The position numbers and the translations under genes are program-made. A stretch of 64,000 nucleotides of DNA, taken from the NCBI GenBank assembly GCA_024401645.1, contig JAKSKR010000002.1, positions 62,001 to 126,000 on the forward strand, given 5' to 3'. Shown piece after piece: positions 43,722-52,881 of this stretch. Under the pieces are notes generated by a model. That model was not told the origin of the DNA, did not search any database, and worked only from the letters and a program-made list of their open reading frames with translations. The stretch's first letter is position 1. Each line of letters starts with the position of its first letter. This stretch comes from Paludibacteraceae bacterium (lineage in GTDB: Bacteria > Bacteroidota > Bacteroidia > Bacteroidales > Paludibacteraceae).

Positions 43722-44759
43722 TTAATCTTGTTGTTGCAGTTTCTCGAAGCCCTTTGTGCAGGTTTCTACATAGTTGTTGTCTTTGTCGCTATATATGAAG
43801 TAACCTTCCAGTTCTGGAATGGATTCTATCAGCTCCTTTGCCTTCTCTACGCCCAAAACCATACATGCGGTTGCGTAGGCATCTGCCTCCATGCAGGTTG
43901 GCCCATATATGGTGGCACTCAATAGGTTGTGGTCAACGGGGTGGCCTGTGTGCGGATTAATGGTGTGGGCATATTTCTTACCGTCTTTGTAGTAGAACTG
44001 GCGGTAGTTGCCCGACGTTGCCAAACCACCTTTGCCTATGTGTATGAGTGTCTGTATCTCGTTCTGTTGTTGGGTGCTGTCGTCTTGTGGCTTGGTTATG
44101 CCCAGGCACCAGGGCTTGCCTTTCTCGTTGTGGCCCTTTACCACGCATTCGCCACCAATTTCAACCATGTAGTTCTCAACCCCGTGCTTTTCCAGAAGTT
44201 GAGCCACAACGTCGCTCGAGTAGCCTTTCGCAATAGCCGAAGCGTCTAGCATTACCAGGCTGTCGCTTTTTACAATGCGGTTGCCGTTCAGCTTTATCTT
44301 TTGGTAACCTATGTGGGGCATTATTTTCTGAATCTCCTCTTCGGTTACGTTGGCTTTCTTGTCGAAACCGAATCCCCATGCGTTTACCAGTGGGGCTACG
44401 GTCATGTCAAATGCGCCCCCTGTCTTTTCCGATATGGCTTGACCAACGTTGAAGACAGTCTTGAAGTACTCGTCTACGACTACGGTTGTGTCGTTCTGGT
44501 TGATGCGGCTGATGATGGAATTTTTCTGGAAGGTAGATAGCGACTGGTCAAACAGCTTGAACTCGTCTTCATATTCTCCTTGCAACGACTTACCATCCTT
44601 AATTTCATAGGTGATGTGGTAGATGGTTCCATGCACCTTACCTTCTTCGTAAACGTACTGCAAGCCGTTGTCTTTGGTTGCCTTTTTTTTGTTGCTTACG
44701 AAACCGATTATGGCCAGAATGATGAGAATGGCGGTTCCAAATACCTGTCGTTTTGTCAT
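43722..44759 (-). CDS. apbE: FAD:protein FMN transferase ApbE
   Basis: A 345-residue enzyme anchored by an N-terminal hydrophobic segment (VFGTAILIILAIIGFVS). It carries the ApbE landmarks: EKTGGAFDMTVAPLVNAWGFG, DASAIAKGYSSDVVAQLLE, YMVEIGGECVVKGHNEKGKP and HTINPHTGHPVDHNLLSATI. It transfers FMN from FAD to Thr of subunits of NQR/RNF-type redox pumps, with Mg2+. The start at 44759 is supported by a -7 box TATATTTG (minus strand, 44776-44783) just upstream; an earlier ATG would overlap the promoter. None of its target genes are in the window. Confidence 0.93.
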   Translation of the reverse strand: MTKRQVFGTAILIILAIIGFVSNKKKATKDNGLQYVYEEGKVHGTIYHITYEIKDGKSLQGEYEDEFKLFDQSLSTFQKNSIISRINQNDTTVVVDEYFKTVFNVGQAISEKTGGAFDMTVAPLVNAWGFGFDKKANVTEEEIQKIMPHIGYQKIKLNGNRIVKSDSLVMLDASAIAKGYSSDVVAQLLEKHGVENYMVEIGGECVVKGHNEKGKPWCLGITKPQDDSTQQQNEIQTLIHIGKGGLATSGNYRQFYYKDGKKYAHTINPHTGHPVDHNLLSATIYGPTCMEADAYATACMVLGVEKAKELIESIPELEGYFIYSDKDNNYVETCTKGFEKLQQQD

Positions 44760-44775
44760 AATAAGAAAATTTGTG

Positions 44776-44783
44776 CAAATATA
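44776..44783 (-). promoter_or_regulatory. -7 promoter box (TATATTTG) of apbE
   Basis: The reverse complement of 44776-44783 is TATATTTG, 16 bases before the apbE ATG, matching TAnnTTTG. Confidence 0.55.
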
Positions 44784-44904
44784 ACGATAATTGCCGTTTT
44801 GCTTCATCTATTCTTACTATTTTACCCGAAAATAGCGCCGTTTCCCAATGCGCCCCTCTTGTTAAGTTATAGGACTTTGGTTCTATGTTATAAGTTTATT
44901 TGTG

Positions 44905-44912
44905 TATCTTTG
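44905..44912 (+). promoter_or_regulatory. -7 promoter box (TATCTTTG) of trmD
   Basis: TATCTTTG matches TAnnTTTG and lies 21 bases before the trmD ATG. A possible -33 TTTG at 44876-44879 is slightly too far. Confidence 0.5.
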
Positions 44913-44933
44913 TGTAAATAAATTTGTAAAGTA

Positions 44934-45614
44934 ATGCGCATCGACATTTTATCGGCAGTACCCGAACTTTTAGAAAGTCCGTTAAGCCATTCCATCATAA
45001 AAAGAGCCATCAACAAAGGCTTGGCCGAAATTCACATTCACAACATTCGCGACTATACGCTCGACAAGCATAAGAAGATTGACGACTATGCCTTTGGTTT
45101 CAGTGCCGGCATGGTCATGCAGATTGAACCCATCGACCGCCTCATCACCCATTTGAAGAGTGAGCGCGAGTACGACGAAGTCATCTACACCTCGCCCGAC
45201 GGTGAGGTCTTCGACCAGCCAATGGCCAACTCAATGTCGCTTCTCAACAACGTCATCATTCTTTGCGGACATTACAAGGGCATTGACCACCGCATTCGCG
45301 AACACCTCATCACCAAGGAGGTGTCGGTTGGCGACTTTGTGCTCACCGGTGGCGAGTTGGCGGCTTGCATCATGGCCGATGCCGTTATCCGCCTCATTCC
45401 TGGTGCTATGAGTGACGTCGAGTCTGCTTTGTCCGACTCTTTCCAAGACAACTTGTTGGCACCGCCTGTCTATAGCCGTCCTGCCGAATATAAGGGCTGG
45501 AGGGTGCCCGATATCCTCTTGTCGGGCAACGAGGCAAAGGTTAAGGAATGGGAGTACGAGCAGGCACTGGCGCGTACCAAGGCTTTGCGTCCCGATTTGC
45601 TAAACAAGAAATAA
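44934..45614 (+). CDS. trmD: tRNA (guanine(37)-N1)-methyltransferase TrmD
   Basis: A 226-residue SPOUT-class methyltransferase that makes m1G37 next to the anticodon and so prevents frameshifting. It starts [20 protein letters not shown] and has the trefoil knot with [16 protein letters not shown] and [18 protein letters not shown]; the knot binds [23 protein letters not shown] follows. Length is typical. It starts a two-gene unit with the mechanosensitive channel, 6 bases apart; the usual rplS-rimM neighbours are absent. Confidence 0.95.
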   Translation: MRIDILSAVPELLESPLSHSIIKRAINKGLAEIHIHNIRDYTLDKHKKIDDYAFGFSAGMVMQIEPIDRLITHLKSEREYDEVIYTSPDGEVFDQPMANSMSLLNNVIILCGHYKGIDHRIREHLITKEVSVGDFVLTGGELAACIMADAVIRLIPGAMSDVESALSDSFQDNLLAPPVYSRPAEYKGWRVPDILLSGNEAKVKEWEYEQALARTKALRPDLLNKK

Positions 45615-45620
45615 GCCTTT

Positions 45621-46820
45621 ATGGAAACCGAATTGCAGATTGTTGAAAAGGTCAGCCAGTTCCTTGAGTACAATTTGGGGCTTACGCACTACTGGGCTAA
45701 CCAACTCGACAGCATCTTAATTTTTGTTGTCATCTTCCTTGTTGCGGGTGTCATTAACTTTGCACTTAAGTTTTGGCTCATGCCGTTGCTGCATCGCTTT
45801 GTGCGTAAAACCAAAAACAAGTGGGACGACCTGCTTTTCGACGGTAATGTGGTGGCTTACATTTCGCACATTATACCCGTCTATTTCGTCTATCACACGT
45901 TGCCTTTGGCTTTCCTTGGCAACACGCCTTGGTTGGTGTGGCTGCAAAAGTTTGTCTTCATTGTCCTCATCTTCCTGTTGGTCAGTCTGGTAAATGCAGC
46001 CCTTAATGTTATTGACGACGTTCTCGAGGGCAACGACTCGCTGAAGGGACATCCTTACCGACTCATTTTCCAAGTCATAAAGGTTATTGTCTTCTTAATT
46101 GGTTTAATGTGTGCCATCGGCATTTTGGTCAACAGGTCGCCAATGGTGTTGCTTACGGGTTTGGGAGCTTCTGCGGCTGTCGTTTCCTTGGTGTTCAAAG
46201 ATACTATTGTTGGCTTTGTTTCTGGACTTCAACTGACGGCTAACGGCATGGTGCAGAAGGGTGATTGGATTTCGTTGCCTAGCATGAATGTCGACGGTTA
46301 CGTACTCGATATTTCACTGCATACCGTCAAGGTGCAGAATTTCGACAAGTCGATAGCCACCGTTCCGCCAAGCACGTTGCTGAATTCTCCGTTCCTCAAT
46401 TGGCGAAAAATGCAGAAGAATGGTGCGCGACGCATTAAGCGTTCCATCAAGATCGATTTCCGTTCCATTCATCTCTGCACCCCCGAAGAGCTTGAGGCTT
46501 TAAGGAACATGCCTTACATGCCTGCTATTCTCGATGCGGCCAAGAAAGCCGGAAACATGTTGCCCGATGGGGCTATCATGTCTAACCTGATGCTCTTCCG
46601 CGAATACCTGACCATGTACATCAAAGACCAGCCTTATTACGTTCCGGGCGAAGTGTTTATGATTCGTCAGTTGCCGCCTTCCGAATATGGCTTGCCGCTA
46701 GAGATCTACTTCTTCATTAAGGAAGTTAAGTGGGAAAAGTTCGAGGCTGTACAGACCAAGTTCTTTAGCCATGTGTTCTCTGTGCTGCCGGTCTTCAATT
46801 TGAATATGTATCAGCGCTAA
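45621..46820 (+). CDS. Small-conductance mechanosensitive channel (MscS family)
   Basis: A 399-residue inner membrane protein. Five hydrophobic segments precede the MscS pore helix and beta domain: GLGASAAVVSLVFKDTIVGF and VSGLQLTANGMVQKGDWI near residues 187-225 are the family signature, with VDGYVLDISLHTVKVQNFDK following. The long C-terminal cytosolic part matches the YbdG-like subset. It should open on membrane tension and protect cells from osmotic downshock. It follows trmD by 6 bases. Confidence 0.9.
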   Translation: METELQIVEKVSQFLEYNLGLTHYWANQLDSILIFVVIFLVAGVINFALKFWLMPLLHRFVRKTKNKWDDLLFDGNVVAYISHIIPVYFVYHTLPLAFLGNTPWLVWLQKFVFIVLIFLLVSLVNAALNVIDDVLEGNDSLKGHPYRLIFQVIKVIVFLIGLMCAIGILVNRSPMVLLTGLGASAAVVSLVFKDTIVGFVSGLQLTANGMVQKGDWISLPSMNVDGYVLDISLHTVKVQNFDKSIATVPPSTLLNSPFLNWRKMQKNGARRIKRSIKIDFRSIHLCTPEELEALRNMPYMPAILDAAKKAGNMLPDGAIMSNLMLFREYLTMYIKDQPYYVPGEVFMIRQLPPSEYGLPLEIYFFIKEVKWEKFEAVQTKFFSHVFSVLPVFNLNMYQR

Positions 46821-46835
46821 ACGGTTGTCTAATCT

Positions 46836-46866
46836 TTTGCATAGCCGTAATCGTTTTGTAATTTTG
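46836..46866 (+). promoter_or_regulatory. Full promoter TTTG-N19-TAATTTTG
   Basis: TTTG (46836-46839) and TAATTTTG (46859-46866) with exactly 19 bases between them match both elements of the Bacteroidetes housekeeping promoter. The ATG of the barrel protein follows at 46897. Confidence 0.75.
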
Positions 46867-46896
46867 TGTGTTGAAAAATAAATAATGATTTTGAAA

Positions 46897-47511
46897 ATGA
46901 AGAAGTTCTTCTTGGCAGTTGCTACTGCCATATTGAGTGTTTCTGCTGTTTCTGCGCAAGAAACGCTTTGGGGTATTACCGGTGGTTTGAATGTTTCTTC
47001 GCTCAACGGTGCGTTTTACTCTTCTAAAGCTGGCTTTAATGTAGGTGCTAAAGCCGAGTACGAAATTGCTGCTCCTTTCTTTGTTGAAGGTTCGTTCCTC
47101 TTGTCTGGAAAGGGATTTAAGCACGAAACTGAAAAATTTAACTTGAAGGAAGATTTGTGGTACATTCATGTACCGGTTAACTTCGGTTATAAGTTCGACA
47201 TTAACGAAACTTTTGCCGTTGCGCCAAAGGCTGGTGTTTTTGTCGACCTTGGCTTGTGGGGTAGCGACGACAACGACAACAATCCGTTCTCCGATTACGA
47301 CAAGGAAGAAAAGAATGCTGTGGCTGTGCTTCAGCGAGATCCTAATGCTAGCAACTTCAACCGTTTCGACTTTGGTTTCGGCCTTGGTGTCAACTTCTGG
47401 GCTGCAAAGCATTTCGAAGTCAGCACCGGTTACGAGTTTGGTATGGTTAAGGCTTACAAGAAAGACTCTAACAGCCGCAACTGGTACCTCAACATCGGAT
47501 TCTTGTTTTAA
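46897..47511 (+). CDS. Small outer membrane beta-barrel protein
   Basis: A 204-residue protein with signal peptide (MKKFFLAVATAILSVSAVSAQ) and an 8-strand-type pattern of alternating hydrophobic residues typical of the OmpW/PorT-like barrel class (GITGGLNVSSLNGAFYSSKA, FNVGAKAEYEIAAPFFVEGS, HVPVNFGYKFDINETFAVAP) ending in an aromatic residue (NIGFLF), as required for barrel insertion. Function unknown; a porin or structural role is likely. The ATG at 46897 is preferred over 46885 because it gives the standard signal peptide. Confidence 0.85.
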   Translation: MKKFFLAVATAILSVSAVSAQETLWGITGGLNVSSLNGAFYSSKAGFNVGAKAEYEIAAPFFVEGSFLLSGKGFKHETEKFNLKEDLWYIHVPVNFGYKFDINETFAVAPKAGVFVDLGLWGSDDNDNNPFSDYDKEEKNAVAVLQRDPNASNFNRFDFGFGLGVNFWAAKHFEVSTGYEFGMVKAYKKDSNSRNWYLNIGFLF

Positions 47512-47567
47512 GGAAACGGTCCAAACGTAGGGTTGGCGAACCTCTATTCCTAGCTCCTCTAAAATAT

Positions 47568-47610
47568 AAAAGAGGCTGTATCAAAGTGAATGATACAGCC
47601 TCTTTTGTTT
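47568..47610. terminator. Strong bidirectional terminator
   Basis: AAAAGAGGCTGTATCA (47568-47583) pairs perfectly over 16 bases with TGATACAGCCTCTTTT (47591-47606) around a 7-base loop. It serves the barrel gene on the plus strand and the SMP-30 gene on the minus strand. Confidence 0.9.
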
Positions 47611-47649
47611 TCGTCGTATTTACTATGTCTTTCTGTAGTTGGTGGCAGC

Positions 47650-48627
47650 TTACTTAAAGTAGTTTGCCTTCAACCCTTTTACGCCAGGCTTCACCACAAA
47701 CATTTTGCCCGCCTCGGGGTAGTTGCCCGCCTTGTCTTCAGGCATGTAGTATTGTGCGGTGGTAATGTACAGCTCGTCTAGGTTCTCACCACCAAAGGCA
47801 AGTGCCGAAACGTTAAGTGCTGGCACATCTATCTTTTGCAGCAGTTCCCCTGTTTCTGGGTTCCACCTTGTCACGCAAGCAGCTCCCCAGTTGGCAACCC
47901 ACAGCATGCCTTCCTCGTCCACCGTGTTGCCGTCGGGCGTGCCCAGGTCTTCTGTCATCTTAATTATTTCCTTTCGGTTGCTTATTTCGCCCTTCTCTTC
48001 ATCAAAGTCAAACTGGCTTACGCATAGGGTAGGGGTGTCTTGGTAATACATCTTCTTGCCGTCGGGCGACCATGCCACTCCGTTCGAAATGGTAACGTTG
48101 CCCAACACCTTTCGGCCTTCTTTACCGTCGTAAACGAAGAAGTTGGCTTTCTCGGGTGTGCAGTCGTTGTCCATGGTACCCACCCAAAGGCGACCTTTTG
48201 CATCGCATTTGCCGTCGTTATATTTGTTGTTGGCAATGCCACCTTCTGGTGCAGAAAGGAAGGTGAGAGCCTCGGTGTTCAGGTTCAGTTTATAGATGCC
48301 GTCTTTCAGCGCCACCACAACGGTATCTTCGGTGTAGGGCACCACGGTGCCAATCACCTTGTCGAACTTTATTTCGCGGTTCTTTCCGTCGCTTGGGGTG
48401 TAGATGAAAAGGCTGCCTTGGGTGTCAATACACAGCAGTCTGTGGTACTTGTAGTCCCAAATTGGCCCTTCGCCCACGCGCGTAATTAGTGGTAGGGCTT
48501 CTTTAACTTCCAGTTTCTTCTCTTCGTTATTCATTGCTGTTGTTGTGTTTTGTGTGTTGTTACATGCTGCCATTCCCATTAGGAACGGTATGGCAATGCC
48601 ATAACCGATTTTGTGTAAAGCTTTCAT
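47650..48627 (-). CDS. SMP-30/gluconolactonase family lipoprotein
   Basis: A 325-residue six-bladed beta-propeller protein. It starts with signal MKALHKIGYGIAIPFLMGMAAC, whose AAC is a likely lipobox, then repeats such as GEGPIWDYKYHRLLCIDTQG, KCDAKGRLWVGTMDNDC, SNGVAWSPDGKKMYYQDT and GTPDGNTVDEEGMLWVANWG, the metal-binding propeller pattern of SMP-30/gluconolactonase/LRE proteins. A lactone or related sugar substrate is probable but not provable. It is a monocistronic unit with a downstream terminator. Confidence 0.88.
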   Translation of the reverse strand: MKALHKIGYGIAIPFLMGMAACNNTQNTTTAMNNEEKKLEVKEALPLITRVGEGPIWDYKYHRLLCIDTQGSLFIYTPSDGKNREIKFDKVIGTVVPYTEDTVVVALKDGIYKLNLNTEALTFLSAPEGGIANNKYNDGKCDAKGRLWVGTMDNDCTPEKANFFVYDGKEGRKVLGNVTISNGVAWSPDGKKMYYQDTPTLCVSQFDFDEEKGEISNRKEIIKMTEDLGTPDGNTVDEEGMLWVANWGAACVTRWNPETGELLQKIDVPALNVSALAFGGENLDELYITTAQYYMPEDKAGNYPEAGKMFVVKPGVKGLKANYFK

Positions 48628-48708
48628 TTGTTTATTTTTCGTAAAGTTAGCCACTTTTGGCTTAAAACTCCAAAAATACAACTGAAATTCACATCAGAAA
48701 GCAATGTA

Positions 48709-49887
48709 CTATTTCACAGTTACCTCAATAGGCGACAACATCCTCTTCATTCCATCTGCCCCCTTCGAAGCGATGTTCGTAATGTATAGGCAGTCCCCCG
48801 ATTTCAGTTTGTTCATAGCCTCCCTCATCTCGTCAGTAATCAAGTCCGAGTTTGAGTGTAGCACCATTTCATGGCCCTTCCTATCATAGAATTTCATGTC
48901 AAATTCTAACACTTTATAACGTGGCTCTTTAGAGAAGAGTTCCATCTGTTCGCACTTTGCAACAATTTTTTTAGATTTCAATAGCGAATCTTTATCCTCC
49001 TTGCCGTCAACGATTTTATCGTACGCCTCGTAACTTGTCAAGTCGTATATCCGTTCGCTAAGGAATGCCGTTGGGGTTGGAAGTGGCAGAGTTTTGAATT
49101 GTTTTCTTCCTACTATAGTTTCTTTGCCATCTATCTTTGCACTAACAGAAACAATGCAGGGCTTGTCCACAAGCATAGGGCGAATGTCCCAACCTTTGCT
49201 TGTCTTTACAGTCACTGCATTGCTGACTGCTATTCTCAAGTCACTTGTTGAAAAACCAGGCGCGCTTACCTCAACCTCGTTCGACGTGCCGGCAAACAAA
49301 ACATCCATCGTCTTGCTCGAAATGTTGGCATCAGGTTCTGCCACCGTATAGGTGCCAGTGAAACGGTACAATTGCACGTTTCCCTTTTTGTCAGTTTCCT
49401 GAATAAAGCCACTATATTTATATGTGCCAATTGCATTGTTTCGCACTCTATATCGGCCATCTTTAATATCCATCTTTCCCACGAAGGTGGTATAGGTGCA
49501 GTTGGGGTCTCGATTCAGCATGACGATGTCAGCCACGTAATAGTTCCCGCGTAAGACGTGCGATCTCTTATGCACGACAATCGCCTGTTTCTTCGTGTAG
49601 TCAATAGGTGCTTCTTCTGTTTGTGCATCTATCATCCTATTGCCGTTCTCCTCATCCATCGTGTCGGCAGTGTTGTGTTCGTTTGTAGCCTTAAGGATGC
49701 TTACATGGCTGCAAAGCGAATCGTATGCCGCTTCATCAAATGCAGGTTCTAGTATATCATCCTCATCGGTCACAAACTGTGTTCTTTCAAACGATTGTGA
49801 AACCAATACGGTCTTTGGCTCTTTTGCAATAGCCGTAAGTGGCAATATAGTGGCAAATGCCAGAATGCTTATCTTATTCAATTTCAT
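48709..49887 (-). CDS. Secreted GldM C-terminal-like protein
   Basis: A 392-residue protein with signal peptide (MKLNKISILAFATILPLTAIA). The distal region reads KTMDVLFAGTSNEVEVSAPG, GWDIRPMLVDKPCIVSVSAK, then LPLPTPTAFLSERIYDL, and ends with YKVLEFDMKFYDRKGHEMVL and LKSGDCLYITNIASKGADG. This follows GldM/PorM domains 3 and 4 (MNVLY-G-DNP-SVPG, KP, then V-K-G-V-Y-F-N-V-G-P-DG). GldM itself is an inner-membrane protein of the type IX secretion motor; here the membrane helix is replaced by a signal peptide. It is a paralogue of the protein at 1-932. Confidence 0.72.
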   Translation of the reverse strand: MKLNKISILAFATILPLTAIAKEPKTVLVSQSFERTQFVTDEDDILEPAFDEAAYDSLCSHVSILKATNEHNTADTMDEENGNRMIDAQTEEAPIDYTKKQAIVVHKRSHVLRGNYYVADIVMLNRDPNCTYTTFVGKMDIKDGRYRVRNNAIGTYKYSGFIQETDKKGNVQLYRFTGTYTVAEPDANISSKTMDVLFAGTSNEVEVSAPGFSTSDLRIAVSNAVTVKTSKGWDIRPMLVDKPCIVSVSAKIDGKETIVGRKQFKTLPLPTPTAFLSERIYDLTSYEAYDKIVDGKEDKDSLLKSKKIVAKCEQMELFSKEPRYKVLEFDMKFYDRKGHEMVLHSNSDLITDEMREAMNKLKSGDCLYITNIASKGADGMKRMLSPIEVTVK

Positions 49888-49950
49888 AATTTATGTTTCT
49901 GTTTGCTTGAATTAAGGCAAAAACTGTGCCATCGTAATTTTAATAAAATG

Positions 49951-49990
49951 AAAAAGCGTACTATAAGAATTTCTATAGTACGCTTTTCGC
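49951..49990. terminator. Bidirectional terminator downstream of the SDR gene
   Basis: AAAAGCGTACTATA (49952-49965) and TATAGTACGCTTTT (49974-49987) form a perfect 14-base-pair stem; the A run at 49951-49955 gives T's on the minus strand. Confidence 0.85.
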
Positions 49991-50008
49991 TATTTATGGT
50001 TGTTTAAT

Positions 50009-51082
50009 TTATTTGAATAAGCCGTGTTTCTTGCTGAACTCAATGCAACGCTGCATTTCCTCAAAGGTTGTGGCCTTTGTTGGTGCCTTCTTTGTGGCTG
50101 CCAATGCGTTGGTGTTGTCGAAGGTGTGGCTGCCTTTCATGTAAGGCAAGAACGGTGTCAGGCGCAAAATGGTGCTGGCACTTGCCTTCTCCTTTTCCTG
50201 AAATGAAATGAACTCTGGCAATGGAACGTTGCCGCACTTTGCCCACCAACTTACAAATTCCTTAATGTTGGTGTTCTCGTTGTTGGTTAGGTTGTAGGTC
50301 TTGCCAATTGAGTCTGGTTGTTCCGAAATTTCGAAAAGGCATTCTACAACAAAGTCCATCTGTATTAGGTTTAGCGAAGAGTCGTCATCGCACACTACCT
50401 GTTTAATCTTGCCTTGCGAAACACGTTTCATAAAGTCGAAGATGATGTTCGACTTGGTAATCTCGCCGGTCTTCGAGTCGCAGATGACGATTGACGGACG
50501 GTAGATGGTGATGGGGTAACCCTTTGCCAGGTATTCGCGGACAATGATTTCCGATTCGTACTTGGTCTGTTCGTAGGTGTTGTTAAAGCCTTGTCCTTCT
50601 ACCAGCATGTTTTCCGTAAAGGTGTCGCAGTGCGTCCCCGAAACGTAGGCTGTGCTAACGTGGTGGAAGCGCTTCAACTTTCCCTTTGCCTGGCATTTTT
50701 CTACCAATGCAAGCACGTTCTTGGTGCCGCCAACGTTTATGTTGCGGGCATCTTCAAGCGTTTGTGTGAAACTTAAGCTTGCTGCGCTGTGGTAAATAAT
50801 GTCCAATTGGCCTGCTAGGGCATCGAACTCTTCCTCGCTTAATCCAAAATTCTTCTGCAACAAGTTTCCCGAGTAGACTTTTATGCGGTTCATAAACGCA
50901 TCAACATTCACAGCTGGTTGTTCTGCATAGGCAGCTTTCAGCATGTTCTGTATACGTTGTTCACCTGTTAGTTCGGCTCCGTCTCTTACAAGTAGGTAAA
51001 AATTGTGGTTAGTTTTTTCTAACATCATTCTTAATAGAACAAAACCTATTGAGCCGGTTGAGCCAGATATAAAAACATTCAT
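50009..51082 (-). CDS. NAD(P)-dependent extended SDR / thioester-reductase-like protein
   Basis: A 357-residue Rossmann-fold protein. Residues 5-14 hold the dinucleotide motif SGSTGSIGFV; YHSAASLSFTQTLEDARN is the usual strand-4 region, STAYVSGTHCDT supplies the Ser-Thr part and TYEQTKYESE the YxxxK catalytic pair. The pattern is that of the thioester reductase/male-sterility branch of extended SDRs, which reduce activated acyl groups or act as epimerases. The substrate is unknown. It is preceded on its own strand by a 279-base gap in which I see no gene. Confidence 0.8.
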   Translation of the reverse strand: MNVFISGSTGSIGFVLLRMMLEKTNHNFYLLVRDGAELTGEQRIQNMLKAAYAEQPAVNVDAFMNRIKVYSGNLLQKNFGLSEEEFDALAGQLDIIYHSAASLSFTQTLEDARNINVGGTKNVLALVEKCQAKGKLKRFHHVSTAYVSGTHCDTFTENMLVEGQGFNNTYEQTKYESEIIVREYLAKGYPITIYRPSIVICDSKTGEITKSNIIFDFMKRVSQGKIKQVVCDDDSSLNLIQMDFVVECLFEISEQPDSIGKTYNLTNNENTNIKEFVSWWAKCGNVPLPEFISFQEKEKASASTILRLTPFLPYMKGSHTFDNTNALAATKKAPTKATTFEEMQRCIEFSKKHGLFK

Positions 51083-51330
51083 TGTTTTTTTGGGTTGGTT
51101 ATATGTTTGACAAGTGTAGTCTAGAAAAGTTCAATCGCAATTCTTCGAATCTCGAAACTGTTTATTGTAGTCAGTTCCATATTGTAGTTCGCAAAACGGA
51201 TGTCTTTTATGTAAATTTAGCCTTTATTATTTTATTTTACAATTTTAAATTCTATAATTTGTAATTTATACTGCAAATATTTTCTATTCTCTTATTTCCC
51301 AATAGTTTTTCTTAAAGACTCATTTTTATT

Positions 51331-51338
51331 TATATTTG
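51331..51338 (+). promoter_or_regulatory. -7 promoter box (TATATTTG) of aminopeptidase gene
   Basis: TATATTTG matches TAnnTTTG, 23 bases before the ATG at 51362. The rest of 51083-51330 is AT-rich with no recognised gene. Confidence 0.5.
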
Positions 51339-51361
51339 TTTCTGCAAAACTATTACTCATT

Positions 51362-52663
51362 ATGGAAGAATTCATTCAACAGTCCGAACAGTTGCTCGGC
51401 TTTATTCATACCAGTCCTTCGTGTTTTCATGCTGTCAGCAATATGGCAACCATGCTCACCAAGGCCGGATTCAAGGAACTCTTCTTGTCCGACAAGTGGA
51501 ACATAGAAGCTTCTGGCCTTTATTTCGTACGTCAGAACGACTCTGCCTTGTTCGCCTTTACGTTGGGCAACGAGCCTTTGCCTTCTTCGGGCTTCCGTTT
51601 CATTACCGCGCATTCCGACTCTCCAACCTTCCGCATCAAGCCTATGCCCGAAATTGTGGTGCCTGGCGGTATGCTTAAACTGAATACCGAGGTCTATGGT
51701 GGACCTATACTCATGTCGTGGCTCGACCGTCCTTTGTCGGTTGCCGGTAGGGTTGTCTTGCGTTCTGGCAATCCGCTACGGCCTAAACACGCCCTTGTCG
51801 ACCTTCAGCGACCTATTGGCGTCATTCCAAGTGTTGCCATACACCTCAATAAGCAAGTCAATTCGGGCATCGAACTCAATCCGCAAACCGATATGAATCT
51901 TTTCGTGGCTACGGTGAACGATAACTTCGTAAGGAAAGATGCGCTTTTGCGTGCGGTGGCCGAAGAATTGAAGGTCGATGCTGCCGATATTCTCGACTGT
52001 GACCTTTACCTTTACGACGTTCAGCGTGGATGCATACTTGGTTTGGAAAATAACCTCATACTGTCTCCTAAACTCGACAACCTTGCCATGGCCTATGCCG
52101 GTGTTCAGGCATTGTTGGCTTCGGTGGGTGCCGGTAAGAACAACATGCTTTGCGTGTTCGACAACGAGGAAGTGGGTAGTGGTACCAAGCAGGGGGCTGC
52201 TGCCCCCACATTGCGTCACATTCTGCAACGCATCTGCGAAAAGCAGAGCCTTACCACCGAAGACTTCCAGCGTATGCTTTACCATTCGTTTATGATTTCG
52301 GCTGACCAGGCGCATGCCCTTCATCCAAATGCTGTTTCAAAGCACGATCCGGTGTTGCATCCTATCCTGAATGGTGGACCTGTGGTCAAGTACAACGCCC
52401 GCCAGAAGTACATGACCGATGCCGATGGTGCTGCTGTCTTTACCACCTTGTGTAAGCAAGCTGGTGTGCCATATCAGCTCTATGCCAACCGAAGCGATGT
52501 TCCCGGTGGATCTACACTAGGAAACATTCTTACCAGTCAGCTCGACATTCGTGGGGTAGATATGGGAAACCCTATGTTGGGTATGCATTCGTCGCGCGAA
52601 ACGGGCGGTGTTCTCGACCAGTGGTATGCGACCAGGGTATTCACTCAATTCTTTACGGTGTGA
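51362..52663 (+). CDS. apeB: M18 family aminopeptidase
   Basis: A 433-residue zinc aminopeptidase of the aspartyl aminopeptidase family. Metal-binding and catalytic motifs are visible in order: FRFITAHSDSPTFRIKP (His and Asp ligand), DNLAMAYAGVQALL, VFDNEEVGSGTKQGAAAP (catalytic Glu and bridging ligand), HSFMISADQAHALHPN and the last His in MLGMHSSRETGG. It removes acidic or other N-terminal residues from peptides in the cytosol. Length and architecture are normal. It is a single-gene unit followed by the hairpin at 52706. Confidence 0.94.
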   Translation: MEEFIQQSEQLLGFIHTSPSCFHAVSNMATMLTKAGFKELFLSDKWNIEASGLYFVRQNDSALFAFTLGNEPLPSSGFRFITAHSDSPTFRIKPMPEIVVPGGMLKLNTEVYGGPILMSWLDRPLSVAGRVVLRSGNPLRPKHALVDLQRPIGVIPSVAIHLNKQVNSGIELNPQTDMNLFVATVNDNFVRKDALLRAVAEELKVDAADILDCDLYLYDVQRGCILGLENNLILSPKLDNLAMAYAGVQALLASVGAGKNNMLCVFDNEEVGSGTKQGAAAPTLRHILQRICEKQSLTTEDFQRMLYHSFMISADQAHALHPNAVSKHDPVLHPILNGGPVVKYNARQKYMTDADGAAVFTTLCKQAGVPYQLYANRSDVPGGSTLGNILTSQLDIRGVDMGNPMLGMHSSRETGGVLDQWYATRVFTQFFTV

Positions 52664-52705
52664 GCAATCTTACTGCAAACGTTTTATAACCGAACTCATA
52701 ACGGC

Positions 52706-52732
52706 AAAGGCTACCGAGCAGGTAGCCTTTGC
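52706..52732 (+). terminator. Intrinsic terminator after aminopeptidase gene
   Basis: AAAGGCTACC (52706-52715), loop gagca, GGTAGCCTTT (52721-52730) form a perfect 10-base-pair stem. The same stem with the loop reversed is at 33276-33300, and the following gctgtttct is shared. The rest of 52733-52881 has no gene. Confidence 0.7.
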
Positions 52733-52881
52733 TGTTTCTGTACTTTCCCCTCCCTTCTCTGTCCAAATTTCAACCCTTGACCCTGTTTCTGTACGTTCTC
52801 CCCCTTCCCATTCCAAATTTCGATAGCCGATGATTTTTCTGATGTGCGCGAATTAGGTGTGCCTGACCTTTGGCCTGCAAC

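Noticed and set aside
51083..51361. AT-rich 279-base gap with ttcgaatc-like sequence, checked for a tRNA
   Set aside because: No cloverleaf arms or acceptor stem could be drawn around it.
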